From Lachnospiraceae bacterium (GTDB taxonomy: Bacteria; Bacillota; Clostridia; Lachnospirales; Lachnospiraceae), in contig SFEV01000004.1 in NCBI GenBank assembly GCA_004557975.1, positions 1 to 64,000 of the forward strand: DNA of 64,000 nt. Reading direction: 5' to 3'. This document shows positions 1 to 8,459 of the stretch, in pieces. Position numbers and translations under genes: made by a program. The notes under the pieces are model-generated. The model did no database searches. It was not told the DNA's origin and saw nothing but the letters and a program-made list of their open reading frames with translations. The number at the start of each line of letters is the position of its first letter. Positions within the stretch are counted from its first letter, which is position 1.

Positions 1-2
1 TG

Positions 3-59
3 TTTCCCGGGCAGAAAGATGATAAAAAGTTAAGAAGAACAGGCGGAAATGTAGTGTGA
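3..59 (+). CDS. C-terminal tail of an upstream gene (partial)
   Basis: One frame is open from the window edge to a TGA at 57-59, giving 18 residues rich in Lys/Arg/Asp. Its stop overlaps the GTG start of the next gene in a GTGA arrangement, typical of translational coupling in an operon. Too short to assign a function; it may be a chance open frame. Confidence 0.35.
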   Translation, partial: FPGQKDDKKLRRTGGNVV

Positions 60-1465
60 AGATAGAGTATAAGAGAGATTTGCAGAACAATTATGTAATA
101 CTGGAAGCGTCTGAGAATACGGAGGAAGACAGTTATCGCCTTCGTATGGCAGAGCAGAATGAGATTACCGGTCTTTTGCCGTTTCACAGCAGCAAAAGAG
201 ACGGAACTCTGTATCTGCGCTATGAGATTACATCAAAACAGTCGGTCGAAAATCTGTATGCCAGGAACACAATGAAATATCAGGATATTCTTTTTATTCT
301 GAATGGAATTTGCGATATACTGGATGCTTTACAGAAATACCTGCTCAGCCCGTCACAGCTTGTTTTTGATCCACAGCTTGTTTATGCAAATCCGGACAGA
401 AACAGAATTTTTCTGTGCTATCTTCCGGGAGAAAATAAAAGTCCGATAACTGTGATGGCAGAATTCATGCTGAAACGGCTGGATCACGAGGATGCGCAGG
501 CAGTTGCACTTGGATATCAGTTTTATCAGAAATCCCTTGAGGAAAATTTCAGTCTGCAAAAGACCCTGAAGGAGATTCTGATGCTGTCAGGTGGAGAGTG
601 CGCGGAAAAGGAAAGAAAACAGACAGAGACGGAAAATGAGAAAAGATACAGAGAAGAAGAACAGAGAACCCGGATGGATATGGGGACGGACGTGCCGCAG
701 AAAGAGGAAGCGGTATACCACGTAAATCGCAGGACGGAAAATGCTGAAGCTGACACGGAGGATAATATTTATATTTCCGGGAAAAAGCAGAAGGAACATT
801 CCGGTATTAGAAAAGCGGCGGACTGGGTATTTGAACGTATTCATCCGGCAGTACTGTTGTCAGCGCTGTTTCTGTTTGCTGTTCTGGAAGCTGCATTTTA
901 CTTCGGAATACTGACACTGACAGAGACAGGAGGTATTTTCTTCCTGATTGTATCTGTCGAGGCACTTGCAAACCAGTTCTGGAAGAACAGAAAAGAAAAG
1001 GACAAACACAGCGAAGAATGGTGGGCGGAAGATTCCGATGAAGAATATCAAAAGCTGCAGCAGGAGGTATATCAGGAATCTGAGCAGAATCAGAGAACTG
1101 TCATTGAAGAAACCCGCTGGCTGGCACCGGAATCGGAACAGGAGGGGCTGCGTCTCGTATGTCTGTACAATCTGGACCGGGGATACAACGGACCGGGGAA
1201 TTTTTCAGATATATATGTGGAAAAGGATGTTCTGTACATCGGCAAAATAAAAGGAGAATCAGATGTTGTTCTTGATGTTCCCACGGTGAGCCGAATGCAT
1301 GCACGGCTGGAAGTGCGGGAGGGAAAGTATTACGTGAAAGATCTGAACAGCAAAAACGGAACATTTGTGAACGGAAGACGATTGAAGCCGCAGGAACAGT
1401 GTGAAATTGCAGCGGGAGATTACGTGGCATTTGCGGCGGTGAAATATCAGGCGATGAAGATATAG
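56..1465 (+). CDS. FHA-domain membrane protein (DUF6382-like N-terminus)
   Basis: 469 residues from a GTG start preceded by AGGCGG. The N-terminal ~180 residues resemble the DUF6382 family found in Lachnospiraceae. A charged linker (~190-260) follows, then two membrane segments around residues 265-310, and a C-terminal FHA domain (~370-465) with the hallmark GK..G, SR.HA and NG..VNG motifs. FHA domains bind phosphothreonine, so the protein probably reads Ser/Thr-kinase phosphorylation at the cytosolic membrane face. In this family such genes often follow Tad-type pilus genes, but no pilus gene is visible here because the window starts too late. Family and FHA fold are confident; the partner is not known. 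Confidence 0.85.
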   Translation: MKIEYKRDLQNNYVILEASENTEEDSYRLRMAEQNEITGLLPFHSSKRDGTLYLRYEITSKQSVENLYARNTMKYQDILFILNGICDILDALQKYLLSPSQLVFDPQLVYANPDRNRIFLCYLPGENKSPITVMAEFMLKRLDHEDAQAVALGYQFYQKSLEENFSLQKTLKEILMLSGGECAEKERKQTETENEKRYREEEQRTRMDMGTDVPQKEEAVYHVNRRTENAEADTEDNIYISGKKQKEHSGIRKAADWVFERIHPAVLLSALFLFAVLEAAFYFGILTLTETGGIFFLIVSVEALANQFWKNRKEKDKHSEEWWAEDSDEEYQKLQQEVYQESEQNQRTVIEETRWLAPESEQEGLRLVCLYNLDRGYNGPGNFSDIYVEKDVLYIGKIKGESDVVLDVPTVSRMHARLEVREGKYYVKDLNSKNGTFVNGRRLKPQEQCEIAAGDYVAFAAVKYQAMKI

Positions 1466-1470
1466 ATTGT

Positions 1471-1495
1471 GGTTCCGCCTATTTTACGCGGAACC
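1471..1495. terminator. Hairpin between convergent genes
   Basis: GGTTCCGC (1471-1478) pairs with GCGGAACC (1488-1495) across a 9-nt loop. It lies between the FHA gene and the convergent GNAT gene and overlaps the GNAT stop codon. No clear U tract follows on either strand, so termination is plausible but weakly supported. Confidence 0.45.
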
Positions 1496-2294
1496 AGTAT
1501 GTATAGAAATCTCTGAAGCCGAGTGTGGAATACAGATGCTTGGCATAAGTATTTCCCTGAACGACCTGCAGATATGCACGATCTGCGTTCTTTTTCTGTG
1601 CTTCCGTGAGAATGGCACTGCAGATTGCCCGTGCAAAGTTTTTATGGCGGCAGCTGGCATCCACGTAGATGGCGTACAGACCGACATGGCCGCGATCCAT
1701 AATTCCGAGACCGGAGGCAACCATCCGCCCGTCAATTTCAATGCTGGCTACGATGGTCTCCTTTGGGATTGCCTTAAACATGGACGGAACAATCCGGCGA
1801 AGTGTCGGATTTGTTGTTCCGTTCAGGCGGAACAGGGAGTGAATCCATTCATCCGTGATCCGGTCCTGAAGGAAGACAATGATATCCTCAGGATAAACGA
1901 TAAAAGAGGGCAGGCCTGAATTTCTCCCGTAATATTCATATTCTGCAGAGACAGACGGATACGGATGAAAATCGCGGAAATCCATCGTCATCACTTCTGT
2001 AATATGCTGTATTTCGTAACCTTTATCCTGCAGCAGACGATCGAAGGAGGGATCCAGAAGCGGGCTGATTTTAAAAATAGAAGGAGTGTGATAATTCTCA
2101 TAAATTTTTTCACAGTAAGCTATTTTTTCCTCAACCGGAATCAGTGAAGCGCCGACCTGTGTGACACTGTTGGTCCGATGCGTATAATTATGCGAAAAAC
2201 GAATCAGCCAGCCGTCGTAAAGCTCCATTTTGTGAGATGGCCATGCATTCAGTGAAATCTCTTCTATCAGTTTAATATATGCGTTATCATTCAT
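1479..2294 (-). CDS. GNAT-family N-acetyltransferase
   Basis: 271 residues on the minus strand. The C-terminal half carries the GNAT acetyl-CoA signature region: a beta strand with GRMVASGLGIMDRG, then VGLYAIYVDASCRHKNFARAI (residues roughly 190-225), where the Q/RxxGxG/A loop is represented by CRHKNFA, and a terminal LGFRDFYTYWFR typical of GNAT ends. The N-terminal half (LNAWPSHKMELYDGWLIRF) is the type seen in larger two-lobed GNATs. The acceptor substrate cannot be predicted. It stands alone, convergent with the FHA gene and divergent from the rhomboid gene. Confidence 0.8.
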   Translation of the reverse strand: MNDNAYIKLIEEISLNAWPSHKMELYDGWLIRFSHNYTHRTNSVTQVGASLIPVEEKIAYCEKIYENYHTPSIFKISPLLDPSFDRLLQDKGYEIQHITEVMTMDFRDFHPYPSVSAEYEYYGRNSGLPSFIVYPEDIIVFLQDRITDEWIHSLFRLNGTTNPTLRRIVPSMFKAIPKETIVASIEIDGRMVASGLGIMDRGHVGLYAIYVDASCRHKNFARAICSAILTEAQKKNADRAYLQVVQGNTYAKHLYSTLGFRDFYTYWFRVK

Positions 2295-2395
2295 GAAAAG
2301 CTCATTTCCGCAGTACGATAAAACTGCTTTGGTTCAGTCTGAAAAGTTACTTCTGAATCATACATGATATTGGACATAATTGCAATATTCATCCG

Positions 2396-2423
2396 TTGAT
2401 TTCCGCAGGTAAGGTGGTATACT
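2396..2423 (+). promoter_or_regulatory. Sigma-A-type promoter for the rhomboid gene
   Basis: TTGATT (2396-2401), 16-bp spacer, TATACT (2418-2423), with a TGG extended -10 immediately upstream. It lies 115 bp before the rhomboid start. Confidence 0.65.
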
Positions 2424-2537
2424 GGTTACAGTTCATATGCCACTGTTTTGCGCAGCGTTTTCGCGCAGAATGTGCGGAAATCCTGCAGGTCTCAGGAGTC
2501 TGGCAAGAGCAGAAAATATGCGGAAAGGAGAGCTGTC

Positions 2538-3158
2538 ATGCAGGAATTTATTGATTTTATAAAGAAACGGCAGCCAGTCACTTTGATTATCATAGCAGCA
2601 AATATCATCGTATTTCTGATTCTGAGTTTTCTCGGAGATACGGAAGACGGATATTTTATGTTTCAGCACGGTGCAGATTTTGCGCCGAGTGTTGTGGAAA
2701 ATAAAGAATATTACAGACTTTTCACAAGTATGTTTCTCCACTTTGGTGTGGAGCATCTGTTCTACAATATGCTCGTCTTGCTGTTTCTTGGAGATACTCT
2801 GGAAAAGGCTGCCGGGAAAATCTGTTTTCTGATTATCTATCTGGCAGGCGGTGTGATTGGAAATATTGCATCGGTGTACTTTGATATGCGTACGCAGGAG
2901 TTCAGCGTATCGGCGGGAGCATCGGGCGCAGTCTTTGCAGTTATCGGTGCGCTCGTCTGTGTGGTGATCCTGAATAAAGGAAAGCTTGAGGATTATTCCG
3001 GCCGCAGGCTTTTGCTGATGGCAGGACTTTCCGTCCTTCAGGGACTGACGGCGACAGGTATTGATAACTGTGCACATATCGGCGGTATGGCAGCAGGATT
3101 TCTGATTGCACTGCTGTTTCACAGAAAGCTGCAAAGATCGCAGACCGGAAGCTGTTGA
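2538..3158 (+). CDS. Rhomboid-family intramembrane serine protease
   Basis: 206 residues from ATG 2538, chosen over an upstream in-frame ATG because AAAGGAG sits 7 nt before it. Six hydrophobic segments fit the bacterial rhomboid core. Visible hallmarks are HFGVEHLFYNM in the H..HL..N position of TM2, the serine motif GASGAVFAVIGA (TM4) and the catalytic His in CAHIGGMAAGFL (TM6). Rhomboids cut substrate membrane helices within the bilayer; the substrate is unknown. It is a single gene with its own promoter and ends 17 bp before the convergent histidine kinase. Confidence 0.92.
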   Translation: MQEFIDFIKKRQPVTLIIIAANIIVFLILSFLGDTEDGYFMFQHGADFAPSVVENKEYYRLFTSMFLHFGVEHLFYNMLVLLFLGDTLEKAAGKICFLIIYLAGGVIGNIASVYFDMRTQEFSVSAGASGAVFAVIGALVCVVILNKGKLEDYSGRRLLLMAGLSVLQGLTATGIDNCAHIGGMAAGFLIALLFHRKLQRSQTGSC

Positions 3159-3175
3159 TCAGAGGCGGCCTGCTT

Positions 3176-3949
3176 TTACATTTTGTAATCCACTGTCGGA
3201 AGGCAGAGGCAGAAATCTGTATAGGAATCAGGAAAGGCGGTATCCGTATCGACTGTTATGTACCCTCCATGCAGTCTGGCAACGCGCCAGGCGATGCTCA
3301 GTCCCAGCCCGGTCCCGTTAGTCTTGTGGGTGACAAATGGATCGAACAGTGTTTCAAGGTATTCATCAGGGATACCGGGGCCATTGTCTTTTACGTGAAT
3401 GCAGAGCATTTTATTTTCACAGGAGGCAGTAAGAGTGATACAGGGGTTGACAATGATGCTGCCGCAATGTTCCGATGATTTTGCTGCATCCGGCCCGCAC
3501 AGAGCGTCTGCGGCATTGATGAGCAGATTGGTGAGAACCTCCTGGAGTTTTCTCCTGTCTGCTGTGAGGGAAAGGGAAACGGCAGATGGATCTGCTTCGA
3601 CAGTAAAATGTATGCCGCGTTCCTTCATAAAAGAGGAAAAAGAGGCATGGATGGATGAAAGCAGTTCATCTGTGCAGAATGTGGAACAGTTCAGAGTATC
3701 TGCATTGTTCAGGGAAGAGATGTCCTGAAGCAGGCAGATCGTATTCCTGACATCTTCTCTTACCTGAGGCCACAGCGCGGAATCTGTGACAGAAGGACAT
3801 TCTTTTTCAATCAGCTGCAGAGAGCTGGAAATCAGCGTCAGAGGATTTCGGACCTCATGGGACAGATGAGAGATGAAATAGTGACAGCGCTCCCTCGTTT
3901 CCGTTAATTTATCACAGTTGTCACACATATTTTTGGAGATGGTATTCAT
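3176..3949 (-). CDS. Sensor histidine kinase without a sensor domain
   Basis: 257 residues on the minus strand. H-box: SHLSHEVRNPLTLISSSLQ near residue 30, with the phospho-accepting His. N-box: LTNLLINAADAL. G boxes: DNGPGIP, then an F-box-like LFDPFVTHK and GTGLGLS. The protein begins almost directly at the dimerisation helix, so it has no transmembrane or obvious sensory region and is probably cytosolic. No response-regulator gene is adjacent, which makes it an orphan kinase. Its short N-terminus has a CDNCDK motif (two cysteines), which might bind metal; this is inference. It resembles sporulation-type orphan kinases in context only. Confidence 0.88.
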   Translation of the reverse strand: MNTISKNMCDNCDKLTETRERCHYFISHLSHEVRNPLTLISSSLQLIEKECPSVTDSALWPQVREDVRNTICLLQDISSLNNADTLNCSTFCTDELLSSIHASFSSFMKERGIHFTVEADPSAVSLSLTADRRKLQEVLTNLLINAADALCGPDAAKSSEHCGSIIVNPCITLTASCENKMLCIHVKDNGPGIPDEYLETLFDPFVTHKTNGTGLGLSIAWRVARLHGGYITVDTDTAFPDSYTDFCLCLPTVDYKM

Positions 3950-4042
3950 GATAACACACTTTCTGATTATTTTTTGAGCTGTATACAGCTCCAGGCGGAA
4001 GAGAGTTTATCATTTTGTTAAAAAAATAGCAACGAGAATTTG

Positions 4043-4071
4043 TTGACAACTTTCGACAATCTTTTTAATAT
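4043..4071 (+). promoter_or_regulatory. Strong promoter for the HIT/sigma-factor operon
   Basis: TTGACA (4043-4048), 17-bp spacer, TAATAT (4066-4071). Sits 54 bp before the HIT gene and probably drives HIT and the ECF sigma gene together. Confidence 0.8.
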
Positions 4072-4124
4072 ATATACATAGTTATGCGAAGCTATTCAAG
4101 AATAAGAGAAAGAAGGGAAACATT

Positions 4125-4526
4125 TTGGGAGATAACTGTATATTCTGCAAAATTGCTAACGGAGAAATCCCGTCAGCGACTATCTATGAAGATGGGGATT
4201 TTCGTGCGATCCTGGACCTTGGCCCGGCATCCAAAGGTCACACGCTGATTCTTCCGAAAAAACACGCTGCAAATTTGTTTGATTTACCGGATGAGACGGC
4301 ATCAAAGCTTCTGGTGCTGGCAAAGAAGCTCGGAGCGACACTGAAAGATGGACTTCAGGCAGACGGGCTGAATCTGGTACAGAATAACGGGACGGCGGCA
4401 GGACAGACAGTATTTCATTTCCATCTGCATTTGATTCCGAGATATGCGAATGATACGGTGAATGTCAAATGGCAGCCTGGAAAGCTGACAGAGGAAGATA
4501 AAGCAGAAATCCTGAAATTCTTTTAA
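4125..4526 (+). CDS. HIT-family nucleotide-binding hydrolase
   Basis: 133 residues from a TTG start at 4125, supported by AGAAGGG 7 nt upstream. N-terminal CIFCKI..GEIPS and the C-terminal triad HFHLHL (H-x-H-x-H) preceded by QNNGTAAGQTV are classic Hint-type HIT features. The family hydrolyses phosphoramidates or nucleotide adducts such as AMP-lysine. Full family length. It is followed after 32 nt by the sigma-factor gene, likely on the same transcript; no functional link between the two is evident. Confidence 0.93.
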   Translation: MGDNCIFCKIANGEIPSATIYEDGDFRAILDLGPASKGHTLILPKKHAANLFDLPDETASKLLVLAKKLGATLKDGLQADGLNLVQNNGTAAGQTVFHFHLHLIPRYANDTVNVKWQPGKLTEEDKAEILKFF

Positions 4527-4558
4527 AAAAATAAATACAAAAGAAAAAGGATAGAGCT

Positions 4559-5086
4559 ATGAAGAACAAAAGATTTGAAGAATATTTCCGGGAATACAAG
4601 GATCTTATTATCCGGCAGGTTATGGATAAGACTGGCGATTATCAGGCGGCACAGGAAATCTGTCAGCAGGTATTTTTCAAACTGTATCTAAATATGGACA
4701 GAGTGCATCCGGAGATGGTTAAGGCATGGCTGATGAGATGTGCGAAGCATGCAATATCAGACTATTTCAGAAAGAAAAAGCTGAAAAATGAGTTCTTTGT
4801 GGAGACTTCAGTTTCGGATGAGGGAAATCTCCTGATAGAAGAAAGTGTGGAGATTTACGAGGAGAAAAGGGAAACAGAAGAACTGACAGGAAGAATTCTG
4901 AAAGAGGTTCGTGAAGCAAATGAGAAATGGTATGAGATACTGGTGCTGAGCTGTATTGAAGGTATGTCATATTCAGAAATGGCAAAGAAGCTGAATGTAC
5001 CGGCAGGTGTCTTGCGCGCAAGGATGTACAGAGCCAGAATGTTTATCAGGGATCGGTTTGGAGACGAATATCTGAATAACGATTGA
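4559..5086 (+). CDS. ECF-type RNA polymerase sigma factor
   Basis: 175 residues with AAAAGGAT upstream. Region 2 occupies residues ~8-75 (QAAQEICQQVFFKLYLN; then AWLMRCAKHAISDYFRKKK as the -10 binding helix) and region 4 residues ~118-165 (VLSCIEGMSYSEMAKKLNVPAGVLRARMYRAR, a helix-turn-helix). The acidic linker between them is typical of ECF sigmas. No anti-sigma gene is directly adjacent. The DUF4367-type membrane protein at 6332 is of the kind usually paired with such sigmas, but murG on the opposite strand separates them; pairing is inference. Confidence 0.9.
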   Translation: MKNKRFEEYFREYKDLIIRQVMDKTGDYQAAQEICQQVFFKLYLNMDRVHPEMVKAWLMRCAKHAISDYFRKKKLKNEFFVETSVSDEGNLLIEESVEIYEEKRETEELTGRILKEVREANEKWYEILVLSCIEGMSYSEMAKKLNVPAGVLRARMYRARMFIRDRFGDEYLNND

Positions 5087-5093
5087 TAAGAAA

Positions 5094-5163
5094 GGGATGC
5101 CGCAGAGTATGCAGGTGGTTTCTGATATAAGAAGCCGCTGCATTCTTTGGGCATCCCGATTTG
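5094..5163. terminator. Bidirectional terminator between sigma gene and murG
   Basis: GGGATGC (5094-5100) pairs with GCATCCC (5151-5157), with further inner pairing GCAG/CTGC, followed by a T-rich stretch at 5160-5167. Located between two convergent genes. Confidence 0.6.
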
Positions 5164-5165
5164 TT

Positions 5166-6242
5166 TTATAACGTTCCGTTTTCCACAATATCTTCTATCA
5201 TGGAGATGATTGTGTCAACAGCGTCGCTTGCGGAGCTTTTTTCCATTGCCGTGATGTATTTGCTGCGCTCTTCGTAGAGCTTTAAAATTCTGGACAGAAG
5301 AAGCTCAGGCGTGATTTCTTCCTCCTGAAGGACTTCACTGAATCCCTGCTTGCGGAACGATTCCGCATTCAGAAGCTGGTCGCCGCGGCTGGCGGCAGCA
5401 GAGAGCGGAATCAGAAGGTTCGGCTTGCGCAGCTCGAGCAGTTCACAGATCGCATTTGCCCCGGCACGTGACACAACGATGTCAGCCAGCGCAAACAGAT
5501 CGGCAAGCTCCTTTTTGATGTATTCGAACTGAACGTATCCTTCTGTGCCATTCAGTGATTCATCCAGATTGCCTTTTCCGCAGAGATGAATAACGTGAAA
5601 ACTCTTCAGAAGCTCCGGAAGGATGCCTCTGACTGCACGGTTTACTGCAACGGAGCCAAGGCTTCCGCCGATCACCAGCAGTACAGGCTTGTCTGCAGAA
5701 AATCCGCAGAATTTCAGGGCTGCAAAGCTGTTTCCGCTGCGGAGCTCTTCACGGATCGGTGAGCCGGTGACCACCGCCTTGCCCTCCGGAAGGTGAGAAA
5801 TCGTCTCAGGAAAATTACAGCAGATTTTAGTGGCTGCCGGAATCGCAAGCTTGTTTGCGAGGCCGGGTGTCATATCAGATTCATGAATAATAACGGGGAT
5901 GTGCTGTGTCCTGGCTGCCTGGACAACAGGAACGCTCACAAAACCTCCCTTGGAAAAAATAATATCAGGCTGCAGCTCTTTCAGCAGTTTTTTAGCCTGA
6001 AAAAAACCTTTGGCTACACGGAAGGGATCAGAAAAATTTTTCAGATCGAAGTATCGGCGCAGCTTGCCGGACGCAATTCCATGGTAAGGAATGTCGAACT
6101 CTTCAATCAGCTTACGTTCAATTCCGTCGTAGGAACCAATATATTGAATATCGTAGCCAAGCTCCCTCAGATGAGGAATCAGCGCAATATTCGGAGTGAC
6201 ATGTCCGGCTGTTCCGCCGCCGGTAAGAATGATTCGTTTCAT
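5166..6242 (-). CDS. murG: MurG, lipid II-forming GlcNAc transferase
   Basis: 358 residues. Start set at the ATG at 6242 (MKRIILTGGG) because GGAGG lies 5 nt before it; an upstream ATG would place the ribosome site inside the gene. MurG adds GlcNAc from UDP-GlcNAc to lipid I at the inner membrane face. Visible: the N-terminal glycine loop GGGTAGHVTPN, HESDMTPGLANK, the second glycine loop GGSLGS and the UDP-GlcNAc site SRAGANAICELL with the terminal SRGDQ..NA. It lies outside any division/cell-wall cluster, alone on the minus strand. Identity is secure at family level. Confidence 0.95.
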   Translation of the reverse strand: MKRIILTGGGTAGHVTPNIALIPHLRELGYDIQYIGSYDGIERKLIEEFDIPYHGIASGKLRRYFDLKNFSDPFRVAKGFFQAKKLLKELQPDIIFSKGGFVSVPVVQAARTQHIPVIIHESDMTPGLANKLAIPAATKICCNFPETISHLPEGKAVVTGSPIREELRSGNSFAALKFCGFSADKPVLLVIGGSLGSVAVNRAVRGILPELLKSFHVIHLCGKGNLDESLNGTEGYVQFEYIKKELADLFALADIVVSRAGANAICELLELRKPNLLIPLSAAASRGDQLLNAESFRKQGFSEVLQEEEITPELLLSRILKLYEERSKYITAMEKSSASDAVDTIISMIEDIVENGTL

Positions 6243-6331
6243 AACGTCCTCCAAAACAAATGATTAGATAAAACCGTTATTTACAGTTTAACCGCTATTG
6301 CGAAAAAGTCAAGAAGGGACTTATCTGTTCA

Positions 6332-7618
6332 ATGAGTAAGAAAAATACAAAAGATACACATCAAAATAAAATAACACCGATTGATATCAGCCTGGAAGAC
6401 CTTGAGAATCCGGATATGGATCAGTTTCTGCGCGAAAGCGTTATGAAGGAAGCGGATGAGCTGGAGGCGAGGCTGAACAGTGACCCGGCTCTGGTGGGTG
6501 TCGGCGCCTCTGATGATATGTTTGACGCTATTGTCGCGAAGTTGAAGGCACACGGAGTGTGGGAAGAGGATGAAGCTGTGCAGAGTGTGGATAACTCTGC
6601 CCAAAATGAGATGCCCAGTGGAAAAGTCTCTGCAAAAGCTTCAGAGAAAAATATTCTGGAAGATACTTTTGCAGAGAAAACAGGTTCTGCAATGAATACG
6701 GAGAAAAATACTTCAGCGGTGCAGGGAGCATTGTCTGTTGAAATAGACGGAGTAACAGGAAAAGCATCGGATAAAGTGCATAATAAGATATCCAATAAAG
6801 ACTCAGATCAGGTATCAGATACAGTATTGGATACGACAGAGTTTTCGGAAGAAACGGCAGCACTTGATCTGGATAAAATGGCAGATGAAAAAGCGAAAGA
6901 GTCGGATAAGGAGCTTACAGAGCAGGAGCTTGAGAAGCTTTATAAGCTGCTGCCGGAGAAAGACCGGAGAGCGATGGAGCTCGGGAGACAGACGGAGCAG
7001 CGAGAAGAAAAGAGGAAAATTCAGAGAAGACGATGGAGGAGAATTGGGAAAAGAGTTGGTATGGTCGCTGCGGTTTTCGTGGTTGTGTTCGGGCTGGGGA
7101 TGAGCACCGAGGCAAGCAGGGGATGGATATTGAAGATGTGGGATGCGGCGATGGAAGGGTTTGGGTTTAAGGCAAAAACTAATTTGACGAAGGATGAAAT
7201 AATTGTTAAAGGTAAAGAAGAACAAGATGCATTGGAAACGATTGGTGGAACTTTAAATATACCGGTGTTGTTTTTTGATTATGTACCGCAAGGGATGGAA
7301 TTTCTAAGCTATGAAATTGTAGATGAAAAGTGGTATGCAATGATGTTTTATGAATATCAGGAAAAAATATTTAGCGTGGAAATGATAAAAATGGATCAAA
7401 CAGGCACATCATATTATACATTGGATAATGAGGCAGTATTGAGAGATACTATTACTACGAATCAGAATGTTGAAGCAAAAATATGGGAGACAAATCTTAA
7501 TGTTCAAAATGAGACTTATGTAGTTGAAATGGAATATGAAAATTGCCGATACATATTGAATGGAATGTTATCATTTGATGAAATTAAAAAAATGGTAGAA
7601 TTTATTTTATTTTTTTAG
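6332..7618 (+). CDS. DUF4367-type membrane protein, candidate anti-sigma factor
   Basis: 428 residues. The N-terminal ~235 are hydrophilic and strongly charged, one membrane helix lies near residues 240-258 (GMVAAVFVVVFGLGM), and the C-terminal ~140 residues form an extracytoplasmic domain like DUF4367, as in many Clostridia proteins encoded with ECF sigma factors. The cytosolic start (residues ~60-85, ASDDMFDAIVAKLKAHG) may be the sigma-binding part. Base composition changes within the gene: the part coding for the outer domain, from about 7170, is clearly more AT-rich. The best ribosome site (AAGAAGGG) is 13 nt from the ATG, which is long. The anti-sigma role is inference. Confidence 0.7.
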   Translation: MSKKNTKDTHQNKITPIDISLEDLENPDMDQFLRESVMKEADELEARLNSDPALVGVGASDDMFDAIVAKLKAHGVWEEDEAVQSVDNSAQNEMPSGKVSAKASEKNILEDTFAEKTGSAMNTEKNTSAVQGALSVEIDGVTGKASDKVHNKISNKDSDQVSDTVLDTTEFSEETAALDLDKMADEKAKESDKELTEQELEKLYKLLPEKDRRAMELGRQTEQREEKRKIQRRRWRRIGKRVGMVAAVFVVVFGLGMSTEASRGWILKMWDAAMEGFGFKAKTNLTKDEIIVKGKEEQDALETIGGTLNIPVLFFDYVPQGMEFLSYEIVDEKWYAMMFYEYQEKIFSVEMIKMDQTGTSYYTLDNEAVLRDTITTNQNVEAKIWETNLNVQNETYVVEMEYENCRYILNGMLSFDEIKKMVEFILFF

Positions 7619-7685
7619 ATTTGCGTGATATTTTTGAAATTCATACGTTATAAATATTGTAAATGGAAAAGAAAGGAGGGAGAAA

Positions 7686-8171
7686 ATGAAACGTAGATGC
7701 AAAATAATTGCAATAATGCTGACCTTAGTTTGTCTATTTGTGTGCAATATACAGGTATTAGCAGCAGATGAAAGACTTGGTACAATTGTAGATGGATCTT
7801 TATTAACAGAGGAAACTGGAGCAGAAACAACTGCTTATCCATTAGCAAGAGGAACATACTTAAGCAGTGGATCTGGAGCAATTACAATAAAAGGAGCCAG
7901 AAGTGTTGCTGTGTCCGGTGGAACGAGTGCTTATCAAAAAGTTGATGAGATTAAGGTTACACTGCATTTACAGCGTCTGGTAGGTAATCAATGGGTTACT
8001 GTTAATACTTTGGGACCTAAAACTGCTTATAATGCATATACTGTATCAAATTCAAAAACATATTCTGTCACAGGTGGATACTATTATCGTGTTTCAGGAA
8101 GCCATATTGTAAATGAAGATGGCAGAAGTGAGGCAGTTCCAAGCTGGACAGATGGTGTGTGGGTTGACTAA
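7686..8171 (+). CDS. Small secreted protein (DUF6147-like)
   Basis: 161 residues with a textbook AAAGGAGGG site. A Sec signal peptide (KRR, hydrophobic core, cleavage near VLA-ADE, residue ~27) is followed by a ~130-residue domain rich in Thr/Ser/Gly/Tyr ending in SWTDGVWVD. The beta-rich pattern with GGYYYRVSGSH resembles small secreted Lachnospiraceae proteins annotated DUF6147; that match is from memory and not checked. It lies 67 bp behind the DUF4367-type gene in the same AT-rich patch and is probably co-transcribed with it. Function unknown. Confidence 0.7.
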   Translation: MKRRCKIIAIMLTLVCLFVCNIQVLAADERLGTIVDGSLLTEETGAETTAYPLARGTYLSSGSGAITIKGARSVAVSGGTSAYQKVDEIKVTLHLQRLVGNQWVTVNTLGPKTAYNAYTVSNSKTYSVTGGYYYRVSGSHIVNEDGRSEAVPSWTDGVWVD

Positions 8172-8213
8172 GAATCTATAACAGGCATTTTGACCATATG
8201 AGATTTCCATTTC

Positions 8214-8272
8214 ATTGAACATTCACTCGCCACATCTCACCCTTTTGGATCTGGCGGCCCTGAATGTTCAAT
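8214..8272. repeat. 12-bp perfect inverted repeat (long hairpin)
   Basis: ATTGAACATTCA (8214-8225) and its exact complement at 8261-8272 enclose 35 nt that contain a second short stem (CGCCA 8228-8232 with TGGCG 8252-8256). There is no U tract, so it is not an ordinary terminator. It follows the secreted protein gene and starts the gene-free stretch 8172-8990. Confidence 0.6.
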
Positions 8273-8459
8273 ACGACTGGAAAAACAAATGATAAACCCT
8301 GTAATATCCATAATCTCTCCGCTGCGAAAATCAATCTGCCTCACCCTGTGGTAGGAATGATCCCATTACAAAGTGAGCAGAAATCTTCCATTTACATGAA
8401 CGGCGGATGCAGAGGATGGATAAAAGGCAGGAGTAAAGAACAAAGTGAAAACTGAATAA

